A DNA stretch of 64,000 nt, from NCBI GenBank assembly GCA_033762715.1, contig JANRLL010000008.1, positions 89,818-153,817 of the forward strand. Direction: 5' to 3'. Made by a program: the position numbers and the translations under genes. Shown one piece after another: positions 34,910 to 43,885 of the stretch. The number at the start of each line of letters is the position of its first letter. Within the stretch, counting starts at the first letter, position 1. The notes under the pieces are model-generated. The model was given only the letters and a program-made list of their open reading frames with translations, had not been told where the DNA came from and made no database searches. This DNA is from JANRLL01 sp033762715. GTDB lineage: Bacteria > Pseudomonadota > Alphaproteobacteria > Rickettsiales > SXRF01.

Positions 34910-36563
34910 TAAAGTAAATCGTGTACTGCTTGCCGGCCTGATCGCTGCCATAGTGGCGTTACTTAATATAGCGCCATTTGCCATGATAGATCCTGGCCCC
35001 GACGTTCAACTGCATTATAGTTTTATTCGTTGTTTTGCCGATGCCTTCTGGCGGGGCGAGGGCTATACGCGCTGGTGTATGGCCGCGAATACGGAATTGG
35101 GTGCGCCCGCCTTCCTTATCTATTTCCCACTTACCTATCTAGTAACGGCCTTAGTGTATCCGCTCACCTATATGGGCATATCGATTATGGATCTGGTCTA
35201 TGTCGGATTCTATCTGAATGCGCTTTTTACCATTTTTACGACCTGGTATTGGCTCAAGCATATCGTAAGTTCTAAAGTTGCATTTTTTGCTGCCTGCTTG
35301 TTTTTATTCGCGCCTTACCGTGCTGAGTTGCTTTATACCCGCAGTGGTTACGCCGAATTATGGTGCCTCTCGCTGGCGCCGCTTCTGCTGCTCTATAGCC
35401 GTTTTCTTCTGCAGCGGCAAAAGGGCGCGTGGTTGAAGCTTGGTAGCGTTATGGCAATTGCTATTATTACGCACGTACCACAGGCTATTATCCTTACGTT
35501 ATTATGCGGCTTATATGTGCTGATACTCGGCAAGGGACAGTGGCAATATATAAAGAAATTGATGGCAGCCGCTGTATTAGCGGTGGCATTGAGTGCGTTT
35601 CAATGGATGCCTACCATGCATTATCATCACTATATTAATAGCGAGTCACTTACGATTATTACCCAAAGCTGGGTAAGTCGTGCCTATGTTTTCGACAAAA
35701 CCAAAAGCGCCAGCCTTGTCCTGTTGATGCTTAATGCCATATTCACCTGTTTGCTGATTGTTCTTTTGGGTGTTCAGCTCAGCAAAAAGAAAGAACAAAT
35801 CACCAATCGTCTTTGCCAAATGGAAATCATACTGTTGCCAATTCTGAGCATTACAGCATTGGCCTTTGCCATGGGTGCGCTTCCCAGTTTCTGGTCTTTT
35901 TCCTATCTGCTGCAAACACTCATCTCGCCTTGGCGCATGCTCTCGGTTATGTCGCTTGTACTAATTTACTTGCTTGCTATTCGGATCCATTGGCGCATTA
36001 CGAGCGCTAAAGATGGCACGATACGTTTTGAGACAGCCATGATGACCTTTATGATCATGCTGCTATCTATTATTCCCACAACCAAATGGGATACGGCAAC
36101 GGTAGGCATCGAGCAAAGCATCCGCACACATTTTTTCAGTTTCAATGAGTATTATTCCCAATGGACCAGAAAGGATGTGCGTAGCTTGGAGAGTATGATG
36201 GCGCGTCTGGATAAGAAGCCTCCCTTTACAACGATAATCTCGGGTGATGCCAAGCTGAAAGCGATTATGCAGGGCAACTATTTTAACGTGGAGTCGGAGT
36301 CGAAGAAAGGCGCGCGCGTTAGAATCGATCATTTCTATTTTCCGGTATGGAAAGCACGTGATGAAGCTGGCAATGTGTTAGCATTACAAGCAGAACAAGG
36401 CAGCGGACGCATGCTACTTGATGTGCCGGCAGGTAAACATAATATTCAAATCACGCAGAGCATATTTCATGACCGTCCATGGTTAATATGGACGAGTCAG
36501 CTCGTCAGTCTTTTTACCGGGCTTGCAACGTTATGTGCTTTCCGACCTGTGCGTAGATTTTGA
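34887..36563 (+). CDS. Large polytopic membrane protein, putative GT-C glycosyltransferase
   Basis: From the ATG at 34887 the protein has 558 residues with about twelve hydrophobic helices and a C-terminal soluble part (about 430-535) that ends in one more helix. The first large loop has MIDPGPDVQLHYSFIRCFAD, with acidic residues in the position typical of GT-C sugar transferases, and FLFAPYRAELLYTRSGYAELW follows. The overall layout is like the 6-pyruvoyl-tetrahydropterin-synthase-related membrane proteins or YfhO-like proteins. I do not recognise an exact family. It overlaps the metC end by 23 bases. Confidence 0.6.
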   Translation: MQVLQDSNKVNRVLLAGLIAAIVALLNIAPFAMIDPGPDVQLHYSFIRCFADAFWRGEGYTRWCMAANTELGAPAFLIYFPLTYLVTALVYPLTYMGISIMDLVYVGFYLNALFTIFTTWYWLKHIVSSKVAFFAACLFLFAPYRAELLYTRSGYAELWCLSLAPLLLLYSRFLLQRQKGAWLKLGSVMAIAIITHVPQAIILTLLCGLYVLILGKGQWQYIKKLMAAAVLAVALSAFQWMPTMHYHHYINSESLTIITQSWVSRAYVFDKTKSASLVLLMLNAIFTCLLIVLLGVQLSKKKEQITNRLCQMEIILLPILSITALAFAMGALPSFWSFSYLLQTLISPWRMLSVMSLVLIYLLAIRIHWRITSAKDGTIRFETAMMTFMIMLLSIIPTTKWDTATVGIEQSIRTHFFSFNEYYSQWTRKDVRSLESMMARLDKKPPFTTIISGDAKLKAIMQGNYFNVESESKKGARVRIDHFYFPVWKARDEAGNVLALQAEQGSGRMLLDVPAGKHNIQITQSIFHDRPWLIWTSQLVSLFTGLATLCAFRPVRRF

Positions 36564-36665
36564 CAATCGAATAGCTGCATGCTACAAGCGACCCAATAAT
36601 AAAAAAATATAATCAAGTCTACAGGATATTTTCTTTTCACTACTCATATTAAGAGAGGTAAGTAA

Positions 36666-38000
36666 ATGAGATCACTCCTTCGAAAACTTGGTACGGTAGG
36701 CCTAACAGCCGCGCTGTATATGATGCTAGCTGATAGCGCGATGGCGCAGGCGGCAGTTCCCACCCTAGACACTGGTAGCACCTCATGGATGTTAGTATCC
36801 ACGCTACTCGTATTAATGATGACTATTCCTGGCCTGGCATTATTTTATGGCGGCATGGTGCATAAAGAAAGCGTGCTTGCAACCTTGATGCAAAGCTTCG
36901 TGACGGTATGCCTTGTAACGATTCTGTGGGTGGTCTATGGCTACTCGCTTGTCTTCACCGAGCATAGCCCTCTTATCGGCGACATGAGCAAATACATGTT
37001 AAACGGTGTAGGCCTTGCTAGCTTGAACGGTACCATTCCCGAAACCGTATTTGTGATGTTCCAAGCGACCTTTGCGATCATCACCTGCGCGCTGATTTTT
37101 GGTTCGGTTGCAACCCGTATTAAATTCTCAGCTGTACTGCTCTTTGTGACCATCTGGTTAACGGTAGTGTATATTCCTATCGCACACTGGGTATGGGGTC
37201 CAAAAGGTATGTTGGGTGGCCTGGGCGTAGAAGGTGGCTATAAAGGCCTTCTGGGCTTCGGCGCAACGCTCGATTTCGCCGGTGGCACCGTTGTGCATAT
37301 TAACGCCGGTATTGCTGGTTTGGTTGCTGCTATCGTATTAGGCAAACGCACCAACTATCATTTGCCAGCGACTGAACAAGCATCTCCTTACAATATTGTA
37401 TTTAGCGTCATCGGCGCTTCTTTACTGTGGGTGGGTTGGTTCGGTTTCAACGCAGGCTCTGCTGTTGCAGCGAATGCAAACGCCGGTATGGCAATGCTGG
37501 TTACCCATGTGGCAACCGCTATGGCATCGCTTAGCTGGATGGCGGCTGAATGGGTTACCCGCGGCAAACCAAGCGTTATCGGCATCATCTCTGGTGCGGT
37601 TGCTGGTCTGGTTGCGATTACCCCAGCCTCTGGCTTTGTTGGCTTAAGTGGTGCACTCATCATTGGCGCAGCTGCCGGTGTGGGTTGCTTCTATGCTTGT
37701 AGCCTCAAATTTAAATTCGGCTTCGATGATGCGCTCGACGTGTTCGGTGTACACTGCGTAGGTGGTATCATTGGTGCGTTGCTCACCGGTATCTTGGCTG
37801 TTCAAGAAATCGGCGGCACCGCAGGTAGCGTGAACCAATTCCTTGCTCAATGCGAAGGCGTGGTTGTTACGATCGCCTACACGGCGGTTGTGACCTACAT
37901 CGTGCTGAAAGTGATCGACGTGATCGTTGGATTACGCGTGGATGAAAGAACCGAACATGCTGGTTTGGATCTGGTCGTTCACGGAGAAAAACTTCACTAA
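36666..38000 (+). CDS. amt: Ammonium transporter, Amt family
   Basis: A protein of 444 residues with a cleavable N-terminal signal (ends near ADSAMAQA) and eleven membrane helices. The Amt signatures are present: PGLALFYGGMVHKESVLATL, WVWGPKGMLGGLGVEGG, DFAGGTVVHINAGIAGLVAA with one of the twin pore histidines, and DALDVFGVHCVGGIIGALLT with the other. Ammonium enters the cell through this trimeric channel. The PII gene glnK, often a neighbour, is not seen. A ribosome binding site AGAGAGG precedes the ATG, and a rho-independent terminator follows. Confidence 0.97.
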   Translation: MRSLLRKLGTVGLTAALYMMLADSAMAQAAVPTLDTGSTSWMLVSTLLVLMMTIPGLALFYGGMVHKESVLATLMQSFVTVCLVTILWVVYGYSLVFTEHSPLIGDMSKYMLNGVGLASLNGTIPETVFVMFQATFAIITCALIFGSVATRIKFSAVLLFVTIWLTVVYIPIAHWVWGPKGMLGGLGVEGGYKGLLGFGATLDFAGGTVVHINAGIAGLVAAIVLGKRTNYHLPATEQASPYNIVFSVIGASLLWVGWFGFNAGSAVAANANAGMAMLVTHVATAMASLSWMAAEWVTRGKPSVIGIISGAVAGLVAITPASGFVGLSGALIIGAAAGVGCFYACSLKFKFGFDDALDVFGVHCVGGIIGALLTGILAVQEIGGTAGSVNQFLAQCEGVVVTIAYTAVVTYIVLKVIDVIVGLRVDERTEHAGLDLVVHGEKLH

Positions 38001-38022
38001 GAGTATTTTCTCGGCAAAAAGA

Positions 38023-38050
38023 AAAGGCGGCCTTAGGGCCGCCTTTTTTT
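38023..38050 (+). terminator. Rho-independent terminator of amt
   Basis: An AAAGGCGGCC/GGCCGCCTTT stem with a TTAG loop is followed by seven T residues. It lies 22 bases after the amt stop codon. The A run before the stem lets it act on the convergent argG transcript too. Confidence 0.92.
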
Positions 38051-38068
38051 ATGATCGTTTGAAGACGA

Positions 38069-39274
38069 TTATTTTTTATTGAGTAGTCTGAGTCGCAGCG
38101 CATTAAGCTTAATAAAGCCCGCCGCATCTTTTTGATCATAGGCGCCTTGATCGTCTTCAAAGGTGACGATTTTGCTGCTGTAGAGGCTCTTGGGTGATTT
38201 GCGGCCATCCACCGATACGCTGCCTTTAAAGAGCTTCAGGCGCACTGTGCCGGTTACATTAGCTTGCGATTTATCGATCAATGCTTGCAGCATTTCTCGC
38301 TCGGGGCTCCACCAGTATCCGTTATAGACCAGCTCGGCATAGCGTGGCATCAGCTCATCTTTCAAATGGGCTGCGCCGCGATCCAGGGTGAGGGATTCGA
38401 TACCGCGGTGTGCAGCAAGCAGAATCGTACCGCCAGGTGTTTCATACACACCGCGCGATTTCATACCGACATAGCGATTTTCAACCAGATCCAAGCGTCC
38501 GATACCGTGCTTACCGCCCAGCTCATTGAGTTTGGTGAGCAAAGAAGCCGGTGATAATTTTACGCCATCCACAGCTACCGCATCGCCAGCTTCGAAATCC
38601 ACTTCAATGAACTGCGGTTCATTCGGCGCTTTTTCCGGTGCGACTGAACGGGTGAACATATCTTCATGCGGCGCGACCCATGGATCTTCCAGCACTTTTC
38701 CTTCATAGGAGATGTGCAGCAAATTCGCATCGGTTGAGTAGGGGGCTTCACCGCGTTTATCTTTAGCAATGGTGATCTGATGCTTTTCTGCATATTCGAT
38801 CAGCTTGGTACGTGAGGTCAAATCCCATTCGCGCCAGGGGGCGATCACCTTAATATCAGGCTTCAGCGCATAATAGCCGAGTTCAAAGCGCACCTGGTCA
38901 TTACCTTTGCCGGTTGCGCCATGTGCTACCGCATCAGCGCCGGTTAGGTTAGCAATTTCAATTTGGCGTTTGGCAATCAAGGGACGTGCAATGGAGGTGC
39001 CGAGCAGATACACGCCTTCATAAGTGGTGTTGGCGCGAAACATTGGAAACACGAAATCGCGTACAAATTCTTCACGCAAATCGTCGATAAAGATTTCTTT
39101 GACGCCGGCTGCTTGTGCTTTTTTGCGTGCGGGCTCCAGCTCTTCGCCCTGACCCAGATCGGCAGTGAAGGTCACGACTTCGCATTCGTAGGTTTCTTGC
39201 AGCCAACGCAGGATCACTGATGTATCCAGGCCGCCCGAATAGGCCAGCACCACTTTTTTAATATTTTTGCTCAT
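38069..39274 (-). CDS. argG: Argininosuccinate synthase
   Basis: The 401-residue enzyme joins citrulline and aspartate with ATP in arginine synthesis. The ATP pyrophosphatase loop is VVLAYSGGLDTSVILRWL at the N-terminus. GADAVAHGATGKGNDQVRFE and DLVENRYVGMKSRGVYETPG are typical substrate-binding stretches. The length is the family standard. No other arg gene is nearby. It is transcribed convergently with amt and divergently from the malonyl-CoA decarboxylase gene. Confidence 0.97.
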   Translation of the reverse strand: MSKNIKKVVLAYSGGLDTSVILRWLQETYECEVVTFTADLGQGEELEPARKKAQAAGVKEIFIDDLREEFVRDFVFPMFRANTTYEGVYLLGTSIARPLIAKRQIEIANLTGADAVAHGATGKGNDQVRFELGYYALKPDIKVIAPWREWDLTSRTKLIEYAEKHQITIAKDKRGEAPYSTDANLLHISYEGKVLEDPWVAPHEDMFTRSVAPEKAPNEPQFIEVDFEAGDAVAVDGVKLSPASLLTKLNELGGKHGIGRLDLVENRYVGMKSRGVYETPGGTILLAAHRGIESLTLDRGAAHLKDELMPRYAELVYNGYWWSPEREMLQALIDKSQANVTGTVRLKLFKGSVSVDGRKSPKSLYSSKIVTFEDDQGAYDQKDAAGFIKLNALRLRLLNKK

Positions 39275-39353
39275 AGCATCCTCATGGAAATAAACGATAG
39301 CGCTATCTATAACAACTCTTGCCCATACACAAGCCCGAGGTTATAAAAGCCGC

Positions 39354-40772
39354 ATGTCAGAACCCGCTTTATCAATTAGCAATATCCGGCGTAAAACCGT
39401 ACTGAGCCTGCTTCGCACCTGGCGTGGCATTGAAGGCACGGCGCGTCATGCCATTCAAAGCACCATCCGGCCAGACTTGCCCAAAGAAGACATGGTTTCC
39501 CTGCGCCAGCAGATGGAACTATGCTTGGATAGCCCAGGCGGTGAAGTTAGCGAACGAAGCAATACCGCTGATTTAGGGCGCAGCTATTTAGGCTTAAATG
39601 AAGAAGGCCGCACGCGCTTCTTACAGGTATTGGCCAGTGATTTTGACGTGGACCATAACGCTATTGCAGCCATTGGCCAGCAGCTGGGCACCGCCCAAAA
39701 CGATGAGGAAAGGCTTGCCATTGAAATGGAATTACGCCAAGCGTTAGTGTCGCCGCGCAGCGTAATACTCAAGCAATTCACCGCCTTGCCCGAAGGCTTT
39801 AAGTTTTTGGTCAATATGCGCGCCGATTTGCTGCCGCTAGTCAATAAAGACAGTAAACTCAAAGGGCTGGAGCATGATCTCAAAGCGATTTTGTCGGCTT
39901 GGTTTGATGTGGGACTGCTGGATCTAGTAGAAGTTACCTGGCGCTCACCGGCGGCGCTGTTGGAAAAGCTCATTGAATATGAAGCGGTGCATCGCGTGGC
40001 TTCCTGGGATGATCTGAAAAACCGTCTGGATGCTGACCGGCGTGTTTTTGCCTTTTTTCATAGCAAAATGCCGCTCGACCCGCTGATTTTTGTGCATGTG
40101 GCGTTCACCGAAGGCATGAGTGATAATGTGCAAGTGCTGCTGGATCAAAACAGCCCACTGCTTGATACGCAAAAAGCAGATAGCGCCATCTTCTATTCCA
40201 TTTCCAATGCGCAAAAAGGGTTGGCGGGCATTAGCTTTGGCAACTTCTTGATTAAGCGTGTAGTTGGGTTACTAACTCAGGAGATGCCGCATATTAAAAC
40301 CTATGCTACCTTGTCGCCTATTCCTGGATTTCGCGCTTGGCTGGATCCGTTGCTTAAAAACACCGATGAATCGATTTTGCAGCCGGCGGAGATTGCGGCA
40401 CTGAAAAAATTAGGCAATAGCAAAAACCCCACCATCAATTTCTATGAAGTGCTAGAGCAAAATTGGCCAGAATATAAAGAAATTGCTGCGGTGTTAAAGC
40501 CTATCCTTATGCGCCTCTGTGCGCGCTACCTGTTGGAAGAAAAGCGCAATGGCAAGCCGCTCGATCCAGTGTCGAATTTCCATCTGTTCAATGGCGCGCG
40601 CTTGGAGCGTATGAATTGGTTGGGCGACATCTCGCCAAAAGGGATGAAACAATCCGCCGGATTAATGGTGAATTACTACTATAAATTGTCAGAAATTGAT
40701 GAAAATCATGAGAATTTCGCCACGCATGGAAAAATTGTTGCCAGCAAACAGGTGAAAAGCTACCTTGACTGA
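39354..40772 (+). CDS. Malonyl-CoA decarboxylase
   Basis: The 472-residue protein has the helical N-terminal domain and the catalytic domain of malonyl-CoA decarboxylase. The latter contains PLIFVHVAFTEGMSDNVQVL, AIFYSISNAQKGLAGISFGN, TYATLSPIPGFRAWLDP and FHLFNGARLERMNWLGDIS with the conserved catalytic histidine region. The enzyme turns malonyl-CoA into acetyl-CoA. In Rhizobium it is encoded with matB and matC for malonate use, but here no malonyl-CoA synthetase or malonate transporter is nearby, so it might balance malonyl-CoA. It ends 25 bases before hfq. Confidence 0.93.
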   Translation: MSEPALSISNIRRKTVLSLLRTWRGIEGTARHAIQSTIRPDLPKEDMVSLRQQMELCLDSPGGEVSERSNTADLGRSYLGLNEEGRTRFLQVLASDFDVDHNAIAAIGQQLGTAQNDEERLAIEMELRQALVSPRSVILKQFTALPEGFKFLVNMRADLLPLVNKDSKLKGLEHDLKAILSAWFDVGLLDLVEVTWRSPAALLEKLIEYEAVHRVASWDDLKNRLDADRRVFAFFHSKMPLDPLIFVHVAFTEGMSDNVQVLLDQNSPLLDTQKADSAIFYSISNAQKGLAGISFGNFLIKRVVGLLTQEMPHIKTYATLSPIPGFRAWLDPLLKNTDESILQPAEIAALKKLGNSKNPTINFYEVLEQNWPEYKEIAAVLKPILMRLCARYLLEEKRNGKPLDPVSNFHLFNGARLERMNWLGDISPKGMKQSAGLMVNYYYKLSEIDENHENFATHGKIVASKQVKSYLD

Positions 40773-40797
40773 CGCAACACACGTAAGAAGGTGCACA

Positions 40798-41073
40798 ATG
40801 GCTAACGAAAAATCTCAAAATATCCAAGACTTATTCCTCAATACCCTGCGTAAGAAAAAAGTGCCAGTAACGGTATTTTTGTCAAATGGGGTAAAATTGC
40901 AGGGCAATATCACCGGATTCGACAATTTTTCCTTGTTACTCCGCCGTGGCCCTCAAGTTCAGCTGGTATATAAGCATACCATTGCAACCGTCGTTCCAGG
41001 GGCTGCCGTGGTGCTTAATGAGGAAGATGGCGTAGAAGCCGCTCAACAGCAACCCATCGCTGCCGAAGCTTAA
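40798..41073 (+). CDS. hfq: RNA chaperone Hfq
   Basis: The 91-residue protein begins MANEKSQNIQDLFLNTLRKK and has the Sm1 motif (VPVTVFLSNGVKLQGNITGF) and the Sm2 motif (YKHTIATVVP). Hfq forms a hexamer that pairs small RNAs with mRNAs. The ATG at 40798 has a good ribosome binding site (AAGAAGG); a longer frame from 40765 overlaps the previous gene and is not needed. hflX, its usual partner in alphaproteobacteria, comes 1.5 kb later, behind an orphan gene. Confidence 0.97.
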   Translation: MANEKSQNIQDLFLNTLRKKKVPVTVFLSNGVKLQGNITGFDNFSLLLRRGPQVQLVYKHTIATVVPGAAVVLNEEDGVEAAQQQPIAAEA

Positions 41074-41157
41074 TCATTATAAAACAATATATTATAACTA
41101 TGACGCTATTGTCATAAAGCAAGTGCTGTGCGCGTCACGAAACCTTAACTTGTTCAC

Positions 41158-41166
41158 TGCTATAAT
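41158..41166 (+). promoter_or_regulatory. Candidate extended -10 promoter of the orphan gene
   Basis: TGCTATAAT is a perfect extended -10 element (TGN followed by TATAAT). It lies 41 bases before the start codon at 41207. No good -35 box is present at 17 bases, as is common for extended -10 promoters. It suggests that the orphan gene is transcribed apart from hfq. Confidence 0.45.
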
Positions 41167-41206
41167 ACAGGCCATGATCAAGCTATAACAGTATTTTAGG
41201 ATCGTT

Positions 41207-42562
41207 ATGTCAGATGCCATATTACAGTTTCGCCAGCAGCTAGCGACGACCAATAAGCTAGAATTCCAGGACTATGCCTTCATGAATGCGGCGATTGCCA
41301 ATATTGGCAACGTGACCGTTCAGCATGGTCCCGATGGCAAGCGATTAAAGGATCCCGATGGCAAAGATGTCGATATTGATTTAAACAAACTGAAACTCGA
41401 TTCGACCGATCCGAATGAAGTAACGCTGCGTTCATTAGCGCATAAGGCCGTAACCACAGCTCCTTTTGCCGAAAATTCGGTAGCATCCGGTGAAAAAGGG
41501 CTGATGGTTAAATATGTCGATGATTTGATCGAGCGTTCTAAAAAAATAGACCAAGAACAAGGTGTCCCTGAAGGTACCAATCTCAGGGCCTTCATGAGCG
41601 ATTCGCGTGAAGCAACACGCGCGTTGGATTTTGAGCGATTCAAGAAAGAGCCGACCACGTACGGCGCTGAGTTACAAGCTAGCGGCCAATTAGAAGCCGT
41701 AAAGAAAGCGATTCGCAAAAGCGCCAATGCGCATATTGACCATAATTTGCTGGATGAACAGGGCACCAAAGGCATCGATATTGCCGATGATTTCGTCAAT
41801 TCTGTGAAAGCAAAACCGTCTGCTGGTCTAGGCCATGAGGATCGCTATGCGGATGCTGAGGCGCATGAGGCCAAGCCAATGCAGGGTGGCATTATGCAGC
41901 TGATCTTGATGTTTATCGGCATGCTCTTGGGTATCGATATGGGTCAGTTTTTTGGCGGTGGTCAAAGCCAAGAGCAGCAAACGGCCAATGCGGGTAATGC
42001 CGTAGCAACAGCTGCCGAACGCCAAGGTGCACCTATCGATACGCAGCATCTACGGGAAGAAACCGGCGCAACGACGCCACCAGCAGCCGGTAAAGATTTC
42101 GGTGCCTTGCTGCGTGACAATAAACTCGATGCGACGGAATTACGCAGTTTGCTAGCCAACCCGGAAACCGGTGCAGCGACGGCGGCCTCTAGTGCCATTA
42201 CCGATAATCTGGTGGTATTAACACCGGATGCCAAAGACGGCAAACTAGGTAAAAGCTATATTCAAGCAACGCAAGAAGCTGACGGCTCGCTTAAAAATAT
42301 TCAAGTCGTTACCGAAATAGACGGCAAAAAAGAATACAGGGAAGTAAAAAACGATGCTGAGGGAGTTAAAGACCTTAGGCTTGCTCAAGATGGCAGCAAT
42401 AACGTTGCAGTCGCTAATGCAATCCTCAATGCTGCGAAAGATCCGAATAAGTCTCAGTCTGTTGATATCAGCAAGGTACCAAATTACACGGCTGACAACA
42501 CAGTATCCGGCGTAGCAGCAGCTTTTGCGCAACAACAACGCAGTCAAACAACCACCCGCTAG
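41207..42562 (+). CDS. Unknown 451-residue protein between hfq and hflX
   Basis: I do not recognise this protein. It has no signal peptide. Residues 1-205 are charged, largely helical, and contain a DPDGKDVDID-like acidic stretch. One strongly hydrophobic segment lies at about 228-249 (IMQLILMFIGMLLGIDMGQFF). After it comes a Gln/Ala/Thr-rich linker (250-290) and a polar C-terminal part with repeated charged turns (VLTPDAKDGKLGKSY, QVVTEIDGKKEYREVKND). The ATG has a ribosome site (TTAGGATC) and its own candidate promoter. The internal hydrophobic segment without N-terminal signal is seen in some secreted effectors, but that is only a thought given the type IV secretion genes in the window. 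Confidence 0.7.
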   Translation: MSDAILQFRQQLATTNKLEFQDYAFMNAAIANIGNVTVQHGPDGKRLKDPDGKDVDIDLNKLKLDSTDPNEVTLRSLAHKAVTTAPFAENSVASGEKGLMVKYVDDLIERSKKIDQEQGVPEGTNLRAFMSDSREATRALDFERFKKEPTTYGAELQASGQLEAVKKAIRKSANAHIDHNLLDEQGTKGIDIADDFVNSVKAKPSAGLGHEDRYADAEAHEAKPMQGGIMQLILMFIGMLLGIDMGQFFGGGQSQEQQTANAGNAVATAAERQGAPIDTQHLREETGATTPPAAGKDFGALLRDNKLDATELRSLLANPETGAATAASSAITDNLVVLTPDAKDGKLGKSYIQATQEADGSLKNIQVVTEIDGKKEYREVKNDAEGVKDLRLAQDGSNNVAVANAILNAAKDPNKSQSVDISKVPNYTADNTVSGVAAAFAQQQRSQTTTR

Positions 42563-42598
42563 CATTTTTAGCTAATCTGATGTAGCAGTCTTAGGACT

Positions 42599-43885
42599 AT
42601 GACTACATCCGCATCCACCGTTGTTATCCATCCTTATGTGAAAAGACGCAGTGACAGTGGCGTACGAAGCCCTGACGCGTCGCTGGAAGAGGCCGTTCGC
42701 CTGGCGCATGCGATTGACCTCGAGGTAACAGAAGGTTTTATTGTTGCCCTACAAAAACTCACCCCTGCGACCTTAATGGGCAAGGGTAAGGTGGAGGAAA
42801 TCGGCAGCTATATTAAACAAGCGGAAGCCAATCTCGCCATTATTAATCACACACTCAGCCCTGTACAACAGCGCAATCTGGAAAAAGCCTGGGACTGCAA
42901 AGTCATTGATCGCACGGCGCTCATCTTAGAAATTTTTGGTGCGCGTGCCAGAACGCATGAAGGCAAGCTACAAGTAGAACTGGCGGCTTTGGAATATCAA
43001 AAAAGCCGGTTGGTGCGTTCCTGGACCCACTTAGAGCGTCAGCGTGGTGGCTTTGGTTTTATGGGCGGTCCAGGTGAATCACAAATTGAGATCGATCGCC
43101 GCCTGATTCGTGATCGCATCGCCAAAATTAAACGTCAGCTCGAAGACGTAACGCGCACGCGTGAGCTGCACCGCAAGGTACGCCGCGATACGCCGTATCC
43201 GGTGGTAGCGCTCGTGGGCTATACCAACGCCGGTAAATCGACTCTGTTTAACCGGCTGACGGGCGCCAATGTGCTGTCGATGGATAAGCTCTTTGCTACG
43301 CTTGATCCAACCATGCGTGTGCTAGAATTGCCGTCCGGTGCCAAAATCATTTTATCCGATACGGTAGGGTTCGTATCAGACCTGCCCACCGAGCTGGTAG
43401 CCGCATTCCGCGCCACATTGGAAGAGGTATTGGAGGCCGATATTTTATTGCATGTGCGCGATGTGTCGCACCCTGATAGCGAAGCACAGAAGCGCGATGT
43501 AGAAAATGTATTGCTTGGATTGTTCAAAGGCACGGCGCTGCCGGAGAATCTGATCGAGGTTTTCAATAAGGCTGATCGTCTGGAACCTGAGGTAAAAGAA
43601 GCGCTACATGAGAAAAATGCGCTTTTGATTTCGGCGATACAGGGCACCGGTATCGAGCATTTATTCGACATCATCGAAGGGCGTATGCGCGAACAGTTCT
43701 ATCAGGTGATTCATTGCCGTGTACCGGTGACCGACGGCAAAACGCTCGCCTGGCTGCATGCGCATGGCAAAGTGATGGAACAACGGCTGGAAGAGGATTA
43801 TATTCATCTGATCGTGCAATTGTCGCCGGATAATATTCAACGATTAAAACGCATGGGTTCTCATGTATCGCATCAGCATGCGTAA
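42599..43885 (+). CDS. hflX: GTPase HflX
   Basis: The 428-residue protein has the N-terminal HflX domain (VALQKLTPATLMGKGKVEEI, INHTLSPVQQRNLEKAWDCK, VIDRTALILEIFGARARTHE), the glycine-rich linker GGFGFMGGPGESQIEIDRRL and a GTPase domain. The latter shows VGYTNAGKSTLFNRLTG (G1), LSDTVGFVSDLP (G3) and FNKADRL (G4). HflX splits stalled or hibernating ribosomes, especially after heat stress. Its 3' end overlaps the next gene by 8 to 23 bases, depending on that gene's start. Confidence 0.96.
   Translation: MTTSASTVVIHPYVKRRSDSGVRSPDASLEEAVRLAHAIDLEVTEGFIVALQKLTPATLMGKGKVEEIGSYIKQAEANLAIINHTLSPVQQRNLEKAWDCKVIDRTALILEIFGARARTHEGKLQVELAALEYQKSRLVRSWTHLERQRGGFGFMGGPGESQIEIDRRLIRDRIAKIKRQLEDVTRTRELHRKVRRDTPYPVVALVGYTNAGKSTLFNRLTGANVLSMDKLFATLDPTMRVLELPSGAKIILSDTVGFVSDLPTELVAAFRATLEEVLEADILLHVRDVSHPDSEAQKRDVENVLLGLFKGTALPENLIEVFNKADRLEPEVKEALHEKNALLISAIQGTGIEHLFDIIEGRMREQFYQVIHCRVPVTDGKTLAWLHAHGKVMEQRLEEDYIHLIVQLSPDNIQRLKRMGSHVSHQHA

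Noticed and set aside
41099..41116. Terminator after hfq at TATGAC-GCTATT-GTCATA
   Set aside because: The 6-base stem is weak and AT-rich, and AAAGC instead of a T run follows.
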